A stretch of DNA of 64,000 bases from the NCBI GenBank assembly GCA_946800325.1, contig OX326956.1:48469052-48533051 (forward strand), written 5' to 3'. The DNA is from Luzula sylvatica. Taxonomy: Eukaryota; Streptophyta; Magnoliopsida; Poales; Juncaceae. Both the position numbers and the translations under genes were made by a program. The notes under the pieces were generated by a model. It did not search any database, had not been told where the DNA came from, and saw only the letters and a program-made list of their open reading frames with translations. Within the stretch, counting starts at the first letter, position 1; each line of letters starts with the position of its first letter. This document shows positions 37,101 through 48,449 of the stretch, in pieces.

Positions 37101-39352
37101 AAAGAAAAAAGATTTAATTATTTTTATTACCTTAACACAGTCACCAACAACATGAGCATCTTCGTCTGGAGAGAACTCTGTCCTCCCTGAAATAAACAAT
37201 TAACACTTGATTATTACATCCATGTATTTTTTTTTTTTTTAAAAAAAATTAAAAACCTTGCTCGTATTCTTGAACTCTCCTATCTACTTCCTCCACATCA
37301 GCGGCTTGGCGCAAAATCCCTTCCACATTTATTCCTGTCACATATTCAATCCAATAAAGTTAGGTTTTATTCAAATTTAAAAATATAGAAAAAAGGTCTT
37401 TTTTATGCACATACCATATTTCTCTAGAAATCGCAAAGCTTTCTCTAAGAAAGAAGGGCTTCCATCTATATCCTCAAGTGCAAGAAGAATAGGCCTGCCT
37501 ACAACTAACGATTTGATCGGCCTCTTGTCTCTCCCTGTCACAACAAATATTTAGGGTTTAGGGTTTAACTTCCCAAAATAAAAATAAATGGGATAAATAC
37601 AATGCATACATTGAGGAGTAGGGGCATCAAAAGCGTCAGAATTATCGTTTCGAAATATACCGTTGTGACCCATTACTAGAGCCGCATTTGGAGCTTGAGC
37701 AAGAGCCTGTTCTAATGCGGCTTTCCATTCGAACAAATCCTCTGATGTCTCTGCCTACGAATCGCACAAATCAATTGAAATTAAAATTAAAATTGTATGA
37801 TTATGCATCAATTAAACCCTGAATCATGAAAATATGGTAGAGAATTGAGAACTTGTACCTTGAGAGTAAAGGCACGACCATCACGTCCATCTGGGAATAA
37901 GACTGTTAATAACTTTTTATCTTCTCTTACTACAACACTGCGTCATGAAACATATAATAAATTAATCATTTAATTCCCAAATTCCAATGGGAGAGAGAAA
38001 AAGGGAAATTTACAAAAAAGACCCTGCATTATTATGAAATCTCGTGAGCACCCAATTAACTGTGGGTATGTCTGCTGAATTTACGCAATAAAGAAGGAAG
38101 TTTTTTTTTTTTTTAAAAGTGAAAAGAGAGGGTCTTTTTTAACTTGTATATAATGCAGGGGCTTTTTTAGCAAATTCATCAAAAAGAATAAGTAACGCAT
38201 GGAGCATTAATGCGGAAGTATGTGTACCTTCCAGAATTATTCAAGTCAATACCGCCCAATGTTAGATTCACTTCGCCACCTCTTTGGGGTAATGTACTCT
38301 ACAAAAGGGTGGAAAAATAAATTAAGTTATAAACAATAATTTTGCAAATAATTTACGTACAAGAGACAAGCTAGAAGAATAAAACAAGGCCAAGAGAATA
38401 AATTTCATTGCAAAACGACAAATTTCCAACTATAGATAATAAATGTATTGTTATAATTGAAAATGTGCAAATTAATCGTTTTGGACCCTTCAAGAATTTA
38501 AAATTAATAGGAAGAGAGAAATAGTACTAACTGGATCGCTTTTGAAGAAAACGAGTGAAGTTCTTGTAAGAATGAACCAACGCTTTTTCCATGATTTCCA
38601 TCCAATTGCTATAATGAGAAACAGGAAACATGTTTAGTAAAGTATAAAATGAAGAAACGAAAATGTATAAATCAAGTTAATTTGGTTTATATTATGACAA
38701 ATATAGCAATTATAGCTTGTTGCGTGGATAGCAATGTAAAAAGGAAAACACGTACGTAAGTATATGAAGCGCATAATAAGAAAGTATTTATGAACAAATA
38801 TATACTACATGAATATAGTAAAATCGCGGGAAAAAATAACTAACCTTTAGATGATATGAAGAGGTGTCCACTCTTGAATACCTATAATCAAATAGTGAAG
38901 AAATTTAGTATGTTGAATTAGATTGCATGAAAAAGATTCGGTCAAATAATTAGAACGAATTAATAAGTAGACGACAAAATTAAAATATTTAACAGAATCA
39001 AAGCTAAGAAAATCGAAATACTTGCGAGCACAAACATAAACCAGCCCAATTTAGAAGGAAATCGAAAGCATATTATGCATATTAATTATGGCTAAAAAAT
39101 CGACTAATAATAAGGCTATTAATTAAGAAAATATCACCACTGTCACTGTATCATATTTGCTTCACTCGAAATCCATGCCTAAAAAACTAAAAAGTACAAT
39201 AATTCCATCCCCTTTCCATTTCTAGACAAGACATCAATTCGAAGCGTATCAAAATAATTACCCCATTCACACTCCAAAAACCTCTAGATCTAAACAACGA
39301 CCACACAAACAGACATTCATACCATAGATTTCGGTTGTTCCAATCCAGCCAT
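34135..39352 (-). CDS. PHGAP: PH-RhoGAP protein for ROP GTPases (PHGAP1/2, REN1 family), 22 exons, 864 aa
   Basis: Minus-strand exons: 39352-39323, 38881-38845, 38608-38532, 38298-38228, 37937-37859, 37754-37610, 37534-37415, 37334-37257, 37186-37131, 37057-36988, 36884-36797, 36722-36479, 36397-36149, 36071-35757, 35651-35602, 35520-35460, 35394-35311, 35206-35093, 35007-34826, 34760-34691, 34597-34409 and 34320-34135. All are GT-AG and in frame. A PH domain (residues about 11-125, with WKSWKKRWFILTRTSLVFF) is followed by the RhoGAP domain (about 160-365) with the arginine finger in EGILRQAAD. An acidic linker, a coiled coil (about 565-700) and the ending TTRLDFFKERRSQLMEQL complete it. These proteins switch off ROP GTPases at the plasma membrane in polar growth. 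Length and domain order fit the PHGAP clade better than the longer REN1. The exon 14 acceptor could also be 3 nt further on. Confidence 0.93.
38006..38178. mobile_element. Small MITE in a PHGAP intron
   Basis: AAATTTACAAAAAAGACCCT (left) and the reverse complement of the right end (GAATTTGCTAAAAAAGCCCC) plus GCATTAT form inverted ends around a 170 bp segment. A diverged half copy lies in a xylose isomerase intron near 20018. No target duplication was resolved. Confidence 0.55.
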
Positions 39353-39358
39353 CGGTCA

Positions 39359-39382
39359 CCGCCGCCGCCGCCGCCGTCGCCT
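39359..39382 (+). repeat. (CCG)n microsatellite in the PHGAP 5' leader
   Basis: Seven CCG-type triplets lie just upstream of the ATG at 39352 (minus strand). Confidence 0.85.
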
Positions 39383-41329
39383 TCTGCGAGCTCACACTTC
39401 GCATCAACACTGCTACTAGCGTAGAAACCAGATCTACGATGAAGGGTTTGTACGCTGTTGTTCTCCTTTTCTCCTCGTTGTCTTCACGGAGTAAACTTTA
39501 CTTTGTTTTTTTTCCTTTTACGTTTTGTATTGATATGTTGATTAGTGTAGTGTTGTTTTGTGTGTGTTCAGTACGCTTTGTGAGGAAGGGGGACACCCAG
39601 ACCCAGTGCCATTATTCGTACGCTCGGTCTACCATGAACCGAACCAACGTAAAGAGTTTGAATTAATAATTGGGTATACGTGGCTCTTTTCTATTAGTTG
39701 AGTTTATTGTGAACCGTACACCGTCTTTATAATGTTCAGACAAAGCTAGTAGACCTACCCCTCTTACCACCAAAGCATGGACCAGTACCAAATTTTGGAG
39801 GGTAGTTTGGTCATTTATTACTTTGCAACTATCCTATGTTATATATGTTATTCCATTTAGTTGGTTTTTTTTTGTAAATTAAATAATATTTTAATTGGAG
39901 ATTTACATATTTACCCTTGTAAAAACCCAAAAAATCATGTTTACCCTTTCAAAAATTATTAAATCATCATTTTTTGTTCTTTTGAAATATCAAAAATATA
40001 TAAATTACTAAATTGTTATTAAAGAAAAAAATAAATATAACCTTGCCAGTAAATAAGTTATTTTAAATTTTTAAAAAGATAAATTAATATATTTATTATT
40101 GGAAATATAAATATAATATTTTAGATTTTTACAAGGCTAAATATATAAACCCCTTAATTTCAATGTATTTACAAAAAAAAATATTATTCATTTTTTTCAT
40201 AAATATGATAATATATTGGGTTTATCTATAAAAAATCATCTTTAATTAATTACAACAGTGTGTTTAATTTTGTAATAACAAAGTCACTTTTGCCTCGTGA
40301 AAAGTGGGTCCAAATTTACTGTCAACATAAAAAGATATATAAAATAATGTAATGGGTCATAATATTTATATATACCTTAGTTCAAGTGGACTTGCTACAA
40401 AGTTGAGGTATAAATGTGATATAAAATAATGACCGTAAAAAAAGAGCCATGCCTTTGATACAACTAATACTTTGTCCAGTTTCATACCGTATACATACGC
40501 TTTAATATTTTAATGCTTTCATGGGTAAATGCTATCAGAAGATTAATTTCGTACCAGAAAGTTTAGTATGCCAATATTTCATTCGGCCTTGTAATGTTTT
40601 GTTTTATATCTATTGGATTTTGCATTTGACTGAATAGTTTCTATGTTTTTGCTACATATTCTTTCTTGACTGAGAGCATTAGTACTGTATATATATGCTC
40701 ATAATTTTGTTTTTGTGATGTTTGTAATACTATTTCGCACAATCACTTTTATCATAACAACTTGGAAATTAGAATCTTATCGTAGTTAAGTCCAAAAGTA
40801 AATTGTTAGCTAATATAAGTCAAAATATTGTTTAACTGTATAAATTTTCGCAATTATCTGTCGGCCTACTGGAAAAAAAGGTAAGCTCAATTTCTGGCCC
40901 AAATAAACAAAATCAACCATTTCATAATATTTTTTTTCAAATGACATCGGGCCCCACAGGATGGCAACCATACTCGCTTCGCTTCTCCGCTCGGCGTCAG
41001 ACTTCGCTCCTCCAAACGACCGTAGCAGCCAGAAGGCAGTCCAGCAGTGAAGACCCTTCTCCTTCTCGAGCAACGCAGACCTCTAATTTGACTCCAATTT
41101 AAAAAAATTTAGACGACATCCTTAACCATCAACAATCCCTTATCATTTTCAAATACACTGAATCACTCAATATATACATTGTTTCGCGAAAATATTACAC
41201 ATATAGATGAAAATTTGAGTATAACCATGAATGTCATTTCCAAATAGAAGAAGCAGACCAACGATCTCTGATCTTATGCAATAAAATAAATTAGTCTCAA
41301 CTAATCTCCTCTCAGGCTCTCCTCTTCTT
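39383..41329. other. PHGAP upstream region and AT-rich intergenic DNA
   Basis: No protein-like frame was found. An isolated GC-richer patch at 40950-41090 gives a minus-strand frame that I do not recognise. Confidence 0.45.
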
Positions 41330-41337
41330 CTATTCTC

Positions 41338-41583
41338 CTATCTTCTCCTTTTTCTTTCTTGAGAGAGAAGGCACCATCTTCCTGGTCCGCTGGACCCGCC
41401 TCGTGTCGCCATGTATTTTTCTCTCGTCGCGCTGCTAGGGTTCCGCGAGTTCTTCGTCAAAAGCTTCACTTTGATGGGAGCTTTATATTTCCACAATTTG
41501 ATGTTCCACCTCGATCTTAGTCCCGGATCCCTAAGCACACGGTATGTCGAGGCCGTCGTAAAAAGGCCAATTGAGGACCACAT
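41338..41583 (-). pseudogene. Possible relic of a LINE reverse-transcriptase zinc-binding region
   Basis: The minus-strand frame contains SRWNIKLWKYKAPIKVKLL, which resembles the IWKxKVPxKVKxF motif in the zf-RVT region of plant non-LTR retroelements. The match is short and no reverse transcriptase domain lies nearby. Confidence 0.25.
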
Positions 41584-41599
41584 CCAGGAGGCTTGCCCG

Positions 41600-41830
41600 A
41601 TGGTATTAGATCACCAATTAATAATTAATCATCCAAATAATTAACAAAATGACAATTATTAACAGTTGATTAATATACAATTAAAATACATATGCACTAA
41701 CAATACTTAATTAATTTCAATTAACTGTTAATTGAATGTCATTTTATTAATGATCATGTTAAACAATTACCATTTAATTGTTAATTGGTGATATAGAGTT
41801 AATTGGTGATAGAGAGGATATGGTGACAAA
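41600..41830. mobile_element. AT-rich MITE with inverted arms (copy 3)
   Basis: ATCACCAATTAATAATTAAT at the left is mirrored at the right by AATTGTTAATTGGTGAT, with inner arms AAAATGACA.../...TGTCATTTT. It is the same design as 10625-10830. Its right arm overlaps the end of the hypothetical membrane gene next to it. Confidence 0.65.
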
Positions 41831-42511
41831 ATGAGAGAACATGATAGAATTACCTTCGAAAAATCCAATGACATATAAATGATATAATATAGTCCCTACA
41901 AACTTGGCCACCACAATCGAAACTTCGATCCGAAACTGCCTCTTCATTATTCTCTTTACCTTTTCATTTGTTATCAGGTGAATCCATCTTGCCATTGCTA
42001 TACATAAGTTTGTGGCCATCGAAAGTGCAAAGCCGTATAACGTGAAGAACACGTCTGCCTCCATCGCTAACAAAATATAGTATGTAATATATGTGATGAG
42101 AATTATACATATGCCAATAATATAATCCGCGAGTACTGGTTTATATGGATTGATGTGCTCTTCAGTCTTCATGAACTTCCGCAAATTCCAGCATCTGCTT
42201 TTATAGGCTCGTCTAACAAACCCTCAAATTTCACCGCAAGGTATTCTAGAATTGGGAAACAAAAAATTTTTTTTTTTTTTTAATAAATGAAGTGATATTT
42301 TTGGAAAATAGTAAGATATATATGAATTACTTAGCAATGATAGTACTCCTGTCCATATGACTTTTATATGATCAGTCAATATTTTTTGTAATGATGGGGC
42401 TGATTTTACATCGAGGATGAGAGCATGTTCTATGTCGATCGAGACGTTCGTGGATTCAGAAAAATTTGGATAATCAGAAAACCCAAATATAATTATGCAA
42501 ATTAAAAACAA
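41774..42511 (-). CDS. Hypothetical multi-pass membrane protein, probably two exons
   Basis: A frame from 42511 reads MFLICIIIFGFSDYPNFSES and IDIEHALILDVK up to a GT at about 42331. A second frame (42200-41774) reads KFMKTEEHINPYKPVLADYI followed by three hydrophobic stretches (IIGICIILITYITYYILL; VFFTLYGFALSMATNLCIA; KFVGTILYHLYVIGFF). Codon content is better than in the surrounding DNA. The exon junction is not certain: acceptors near 42211 and 42216 give different frames. The last residues run into a MITE. I do not recognise the family. It may be the C-terminal part of a truncated gene. Confidence 0.35.
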
Positions 42512-42699
42512 TAAGCATACTTAAAAAATAGTTCTACTGTAAATAATTTACATTACTTGGGTCTTGGTAAATTTCAAATGTAATATCTGAAGGAAATATA
42601 ATTACAGACCAACTAGTAGATTGTATACATGAAGGTAGATGAACGTACGCGTTCGTCGGAACGATTGGATGCATAATAGGATTATGCAAATATCACATA

Positions 42700-44290
42700 A
42701 ATTACATGGTCTGTCATGACGCACCATATAGTCCGTCATGACGCACAATAATGTATTTCTATATGAGCCAATATGTAAGTATACCGTCATGACGCACCAT
42801 CCAGTGCGTCATGACGGTGGTGCGTCATGACGCACAATCTTGTCTGTCATGACGGAGCACAATTATAAAGGCTAGATCTAGTACTCGTGACACGTGCGTC
42901 ATGACGCATCGTATCGTGCGTCTTGACGCACTGTGATCCAAATTCTGGATTAGCAATTTTTTATACTCATTGATGTCCCATTAATGGAGGCTTTGATTAT
43001 AAGATCTGAGCAATCTCTTCTTCTCCCCTCTGGCCATTATAGATCTGAGAAAAGAGAAGAACTTGTGTGATAAGTTGAGAATATACTCCATTAGAGAAAT
43101 TCAAGTTTGAGCAAGTTTATGGTAATTTTAGGAGAATCACGCGTAACCGAAAGACGCGAGCTCGAGATGGATACGAGTAGAGGAATCTCAACTGAGATTC
43201 TTTGGTGTGATCAATTGAGAGCAAATGTCAAGCAATGTCGGAGACGAACCGGAGTAATTCCGATTGTATACGACAAAAGGAGATTCGAGCAAGGTGTCAA
43301 ATCGCGCGGGCGTGGGACGTGTGTGTTACCGGGATCGAAGCGAGCAAAGCAACTACGCAGTCAACCCGTCTCCGTGATCAATTTTACGTGGTATGATTCT
43401 CTATAAAATTAAGAGTTAATTTTATAGGTAGTTGCACATAGTTTATGATTTGTACGATCGAGTCGTCGACGTGGTACTCGGGATTGGGTCGGACCGGGCC
43501 TCACAATCCGCTGCGCGGGGCTCGGTGGTGACGCCGATACCCAACAGTGGTATCAGAGCGATTGTCGCGATTCGATCATCGAATCAATTTCGAATAAAAG
43601 TTATTCGGAATTTCATGTAGAATTTTAGGACATATTAATATAGATGTAAATTAGGACCATATAAAAACTTACTAATATTTGATCATGAGATGGTCAAAAG
43701 AATCTAGAAGTAATCATGAAGAGTTCATGATTAATCGTTTTTAAACGATTAAAATCAGTGAAAATTACAAGATAAAAACAAATTTCAGGTCTCTATGGTC
43801 CGTCGTGACGCACATGGGGTATCGGAAATTCCAAGAGTTGGAATTGAGCCGTTACACTAGTCCGTCATGACACATAAAAGTTGTGCGTCAGGACGCACTG
43901 TGTAAATTGGCACCGTCGTGACACAAAGTTGGTGCGTCACGACGGATGAAGCCCAAAATTTTTTTGTGAACTTGTACAAATTTTGTTTGTACAGTCTGTC
44001 ATGACGCACGAGCAGGCGTCATGACGGTAAAATACAGTCGGTCATGACGCTGTAACCAAGAATCATGACGGACGAACCTGAAAAACTTTTGGATTGGACA
44101 ACAAAATAGTTTGTATAGTCGGTCATGACGCACCGGCTGGCATCATGACGGACATGTGAAGTCCGTCGTGACGCATGTTTTGGTGCGTCATGACGAAAGT
44201 GAAAGAAAATCCAGTTTAGAAAGGAATATTGGTACAGTCCGTCATGACGGACCAAACCAACCGTCATGACGGACGATGTAAAATTTTCTG
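42700..44290 (+). mobile_element. LTR retrotransposon remnant: 5' LTR, primer-binding site and leader
   Basis: TGGTATCAGAGC at 43548-43559 is the usual tRNA-iMet primer-binding site of plant LTR retrotransposons, and CCCAACA just before it gives the expected CA end of an LTR at 43546. The LTR start was not pinned down. About 20 copies of CGTCATGACG or near variants lie in two clusters, 42713-42930 (LTR, U3 side) and 43797-44275 (leader). No gag, protease, RT or integrase frame and no 3' LTR were found, so it is truncated or non-autonomous. Confidence 0.7.
43548..43559 (+). other. Primer-binding site for tRNA-iMet
   Basis: TGGTATCAGAGC is complementary to the 3' end of plant initiator tRNA-Met, and sits two bases after the putative LTR end. 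Confidence 0.8.
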
Positions 44291-44299
44291 ATTTATTTA

Positions 44300-44712
44300 T
44301 TTTTGGTTATAATCATCAATAATTATGTTCACATCATCATGGTTAATTTAAGAAACATCATAATTTTAAAATAACATTAAATTCATTAGAATATTTATAT
44401 ATTATATATCAAAAAACATAATTTTATATTATAAAATATAATTATATAATTTTCTAAGATATTATATCATATTTTACATTTTAACATTAACAAATTAAAA
44501 AATATGGAAAACGGTGGGTACGGTATAATCGATTTTCAGTACTCCAAAACCGAACCGAACCGAGTAAACCGAACAATTATATTTTTTGAGCCAAACTGCA
44601 CCAAATAAACCGAAAAACTGAACCGATTAAATCGAATTTTATATCTGAATAATTTGGGGATTTTTAAAATTAAGTTTCTAAAAACAATACTAAAATATGT
44701 TGTATGTTTTAT
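44300..44712 (+). repeat. Repeat shared with 59230-59490
   Basis: Both contain AACATYATAATTTTAAAATA, ATATCATATTTTACATTTTA, ATATGGAAAACGGTGGGT and CCGAACAATT in the same order. In the downstream copy the alignment stops at about 59490 and jumps to the counterpart of 48958. Confidence 0.8.
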
Positions 44713-45180
44713 AATATTACAGAGTTGAGCTACGGTGCTTTTAAGAGCACCAAGAGAGTTGGTGCTCTCACTTTTTGAACCCTTTGATTTCATTAAGATT
44801 CGTGCTGATATAATTAGAATTTAATGATTTAACTCTCTCCGTTTCTCTCGTTATTTTCCTTGTAAAAAACAATACAATGCAGTATGCAGCCATGGTTTTT
44901 CTTTTCTTTCCTTTTTTTTTTGCGAATCCTCCCTCCTCTCTGATGGTCAAAATCTCAGGACTCCTCGTGGAATCTGCTCTCTGTAATCGCGAGCCTCCTC
45001 TTAGTGCAGCCACGGATCCCTTCTCTCTTGCAGCATTGATTTGAACCCCTTCACTGAAATGAATCTTCTCTTTGTCCGACCTTTTACCTAACCCTGACCA
45101 TTCATAGAGTACGAACTTGCAAGACTTTCCTCTTAGTGTTGGCCTCGGATATTCTTCTCTAGTACAAACTTCTCGTCAGG

Positions 45181-45384
45181 GCTGAGATCGAATCTGACGT
45201 TGGCTTTGATGACGTGCATGGAGATCAAGCGGCTAGGTATGTTTTTGTAGATGCGAAGAAGACGAGACAAGGGTGTTTTGAGAGGGATTGGTTTGGAAGG
45301 TTGCTAAAGAAGGTTTCTTTGAATGAAGTGAATTTTTTTCATGAGAATAACTTGCATAGGCAATTTGGCTTATTGGATTCATAG
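45181..45384 (+). other. Coding-like segment inside the MULE, possible captured gene fragment
   Basis: The frame reads AEIESDVGFDDVHGDQAARY, then VFVDAKKTRQGCFERDWFGR and NEVNFFHENNLHRQFGLLDS before a stop. Its base composition and codon variety differ from the AT-rich surroundings. A possible acceptor (TCTCTAG) lies at about 45154-45160. It lacks a start. I do not recognise the source gene. Confidence 0.4.
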
Positions 45385-47125
45385 AATCAAGGTACAAACT
45401 TTTTGATTTTTTTTAAAATTATGCAATCGATTTGTGTTTTTTTCCCCCTTTTTTGTTGAAATTCTGGTTGTTTTCCAGCTTTCCATTAATGGTTCAAGCA
45501 TGAGTTAGAATGGTTTCAGTGAGCCCATCATGTTCGATGAAATTACCCTATGAATTTTATATTTGGTTTATTTATAGCATATTTGTTTCTTGTTCATCTC
45601 CATGTTCTCTGTTTCACCTTCCTTGTCCTAATTGGTGATCTAGCTTTTGATTAAATGATCATGTCCACGTAATTGAGTTTTCGATGATATGTTAATTCTT
45701 TGTTATGGTTTAGCAGGAAATAAGTATATCTGATTTGGGGAATGTTGTTTAGCAGGCAATAAGTATAGCTTGATTAAAAATCATTGGGTAATTTTTTTGT
45801 TCAAGTTGAATGCCCGTAGGCTATGATTAAAAATCATTCGCTTGATTTTACTCATCACCATTATTTTGGTGTTTTGATAGTCAAATGATCTTAATATTTT
45901 TGGAATTTGTAAAGTGAGATATATTTTTGGAATCTAAATGTATATGTATGATTTGTATATTGTAAGGTGTGCGTGGTAATTTTTCCAGTTCTATTGTATT
46001 ATGTATTGTTACCAAAACGTGAAGACTCAAAATAAATTAAGTACAAATTGAAATATTACGAACTCGGAACTCATACCATTGTTGACATTACATTCATTAG
46101 CCTACATTTGGCTCTCATTAACTTCCTTTTAATATTTTGATGTTACATAAGACTCCTTTTAGCAAAAAAAATAAATAACTTATTTAGTGTTATCAACTAG
46201 TATAGCATACAAAATAATATAGTTATTGAACCGTACAATAAAATAACAAATATGAAAGTATAAAATTATTCATAGCATAATTACAAGACAAATTTTACAT
46301 CACTTAGTTACATATCTCTTCAACATGTGACCCAATCTTCTTCACTACATTCTGTCACGATCTTGATCCAATTTCTTCACATGTTACCCATTTCAGTCTT
46401 CAATTTATTTACATGTTGTCATGAGCTCAATCCATGTACAATCCCTTCTAATTTTTGTTCGTCCCGCAGTTGAATTTGAACTTGTTATAATGAATAAATT
46501 TGAAATTACCATGATATGAATGGATTTGCTTTGTCCTGCAATCAGAATCTGATCAGACTCATCCCAAGACTAATCATAATATAATTGGCTAATGATATTC
46601 TAATTAACTAGTTGGAATAAAAATCTAACTAACTAGTTCCATGGACTACTCAAAATCTAATTAACTAGTTGCAATTTCATCAAATTAACCCACCAGATTC
46701 ACCTAAAGTTATCTTACAAACCTTCCAAGGCGGGATCTTTTGAACAGCTCCACCAGCTTCCCCACCTCCGCCCCTCCTTATCCACCACCAGCACCGCCGT
46801 ACCACCCTTTTGTACCAGAAATACTCTATGAATGGTCAGGATTCAGTAAAAGGATGGACAAAGAGAAGGTTCAGTTCAGTGAATGAGTTCAAATCGCGCT
46901 AGAAAGAGAGAATGGATATGTGGCTGTACTAAGAGGAGTCTCGCGATTACAGAGGAAGGGATAAAGAGAGAAGATTCCACGAGGAGTCCAGATTTTCACA
47001 TCAGAGAACAGGATTCAAAAAGAAAAGGTAAAGAAAAACCATGGCTGCATTGTTTAGAAGGAAAATAAAGAGACAAACGGACAGAGTTAAGTCATTAAAT
47101 TCTAATCACGTAAGCACGAATCTTA

Positions 47126-48141
47126 GGGGGCGTTTGGTTGGAGCTTTGAAGAACGCCTTGGCATAAAGTATGCCAAGGAATTCAATGCCAAGGCATACTA
47201 TTCCTTGGAATACTTGATTACCATGTTTGGTTAGAAATTTATTTATTCCATGGCATGCTAATTCATCACAAATGTAAAATTTTTAAACATTCTATATTTG
47301 CAAAACTAACATATTTATACTAAATTTTTGTTATAAAATAAATAACTCATCCAAACAAATAATTCAAATTATAAAAATAATTATTTATTGTCAACAAAAT
47401 ATTATAAATCAAGCAACATATTATTATAAAATTGATTCCTCAAAATATTACTACCTGCAACCACCAAGCACCCAAAGTACATATTCTTCCTTCACATTAT
47501 CTGGTAGTGTGAAAAAGTACTTTGTCATGCTTGTATCTTTTGAAATAAGGGCTCCTGCTTTCATGCGGTCTTGACTCGTTAATCCTGGTAATTTCATTAG
47601 CTCTTCAAATACTCTATCTTTCTTTGCTGCATCTTCAGACTTAAATTGAAAATAATTTACAAGTTTTGCAATATTTTCATTTGCATTGCTAAACATATTC
47701 TCTATAGAACATATTGATTTGCCAATCGACTCGTTGAACTCATCTCCAGCTTGGATTTTTCTTTTTCTGGACTTTCTAGGTACAGATGAAGTATTTGTTT
47801 GCGTTCCAACAGGACTATCAACAAGGCCTTCCTCCAAATCGTCTAAACTAACTGTGTTATTTTATTCTAGTATATTTTATGACAACAATTTAATATAAAT
47901 ATATTAATTTAATGAATATGTTGTTTTTATAAGTACAATATGATATGACATGTAATTTCTTTCCCATGGGAATAGAGAAAAGCCACCAATTTTGGTGGTA
48001 ATCCTATTCCCATCAATTATGCCCTAGGGAATGGAGTATTCCGTTACTTTATTACCTAGCGCGCAAACCAAACATGGGAATGGAATCCATGCTGGAGTAT
48101 GCCAAGGCATTCTCATTCCAAAGCTCCAACCAAACGCCCCC
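47126..48141. mobile_element. PIF/Harbinger element nested in the MULE right TIR
   Basis: Ends GGGGGCGTTTGGTTGGAGCT and AGCTCCAACCAAACGCCCCC are exact inverted repeats, continuing into TTG/CAA. TTA flanks it at 47123-47125 and 48142-48144, the 3 bp target duplication typical of PIF/Harbinger. Removing it restores a right TIR that matches the left TIR across the junction (CACGAATCTTAATGAAATCA). It carries one decayed frame of the Harbinger Myb-like protein and no DDE transposase. Confidence 0.92.
47451..47837 (-). pseudogene. C-terminal part of a Harbinger-type Myb/SANT-like accessory protein
   Basis: The frame of about 128 residues contains a basic patch (RKSRKRKIQ), a helix region (SIGKSICSIENMFSNANENI) and the ending KLPGLTSQDRMKAGALIS, then DNVKEEYVLWVLGG. 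This layout resembles the C-terminal region of Myb/SANT-like proteins encoded by plant PIF/Harbinger elements and their domesticated relatives. The N-terminal Myb/SANT domain is absent, so it is truncated. It lies wholly within the nested element. Confidence 0.6.
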
Positions 48142-48449
48142 TTAATGAAATCAAAGAGTTAAAAAACTGAGAGCACAAACCTACTTGGTGCCCTTAAAAG
48201 CACCATAGCTCAACTCAATATTACATATCAAATTATTAGTGATTTATATATATAATTTTCATCTTCTATTATATTCACGTTTGATCATGTAATATAGCCG
48301 ATAATAATAATCCACGCCATTAATGTAGAATGATGTGGATTTATAAGAATTATTATAACATATTGTAAAATAAAGAACACTTAAATGATTACAAAAAAAA
48401 TATGATTATAAAAAATCAATAATTGATCAATGGTCTAAATTGTCATATA

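Larger units (their letters stand above)
44722..48216. mobile_element. Mutator-like element with TIRs of about 390 bp, 9 bp target duplication and a nested insertion
   Basis: The left TIR (44722 to about 45109, starting GAGTTGAGCTACGGTGC) is the inverted match of the right TIR (about 46825 to 48216, ending CACCATAGCTCAACTC) once the insertion at 47126-48144 is removed. AATATTACA flanks it at 44713-44721 and 48217-48225. Long TIRs and a 9 bp duplication identify a MULE. I found no transposase. The interior holds a short coding-like segment (45181-45384), so it may be a Pack-MULE. Confidence 0.88.

Noticed and set aside
44768..47068. Short frames such as MAALRGGSRLQRADSTRSP on both strands near 44.8 and 46.9 kb
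   Set aside because: They lie in the two TIRs of the MULE and are inverted copies of each other, not genes.
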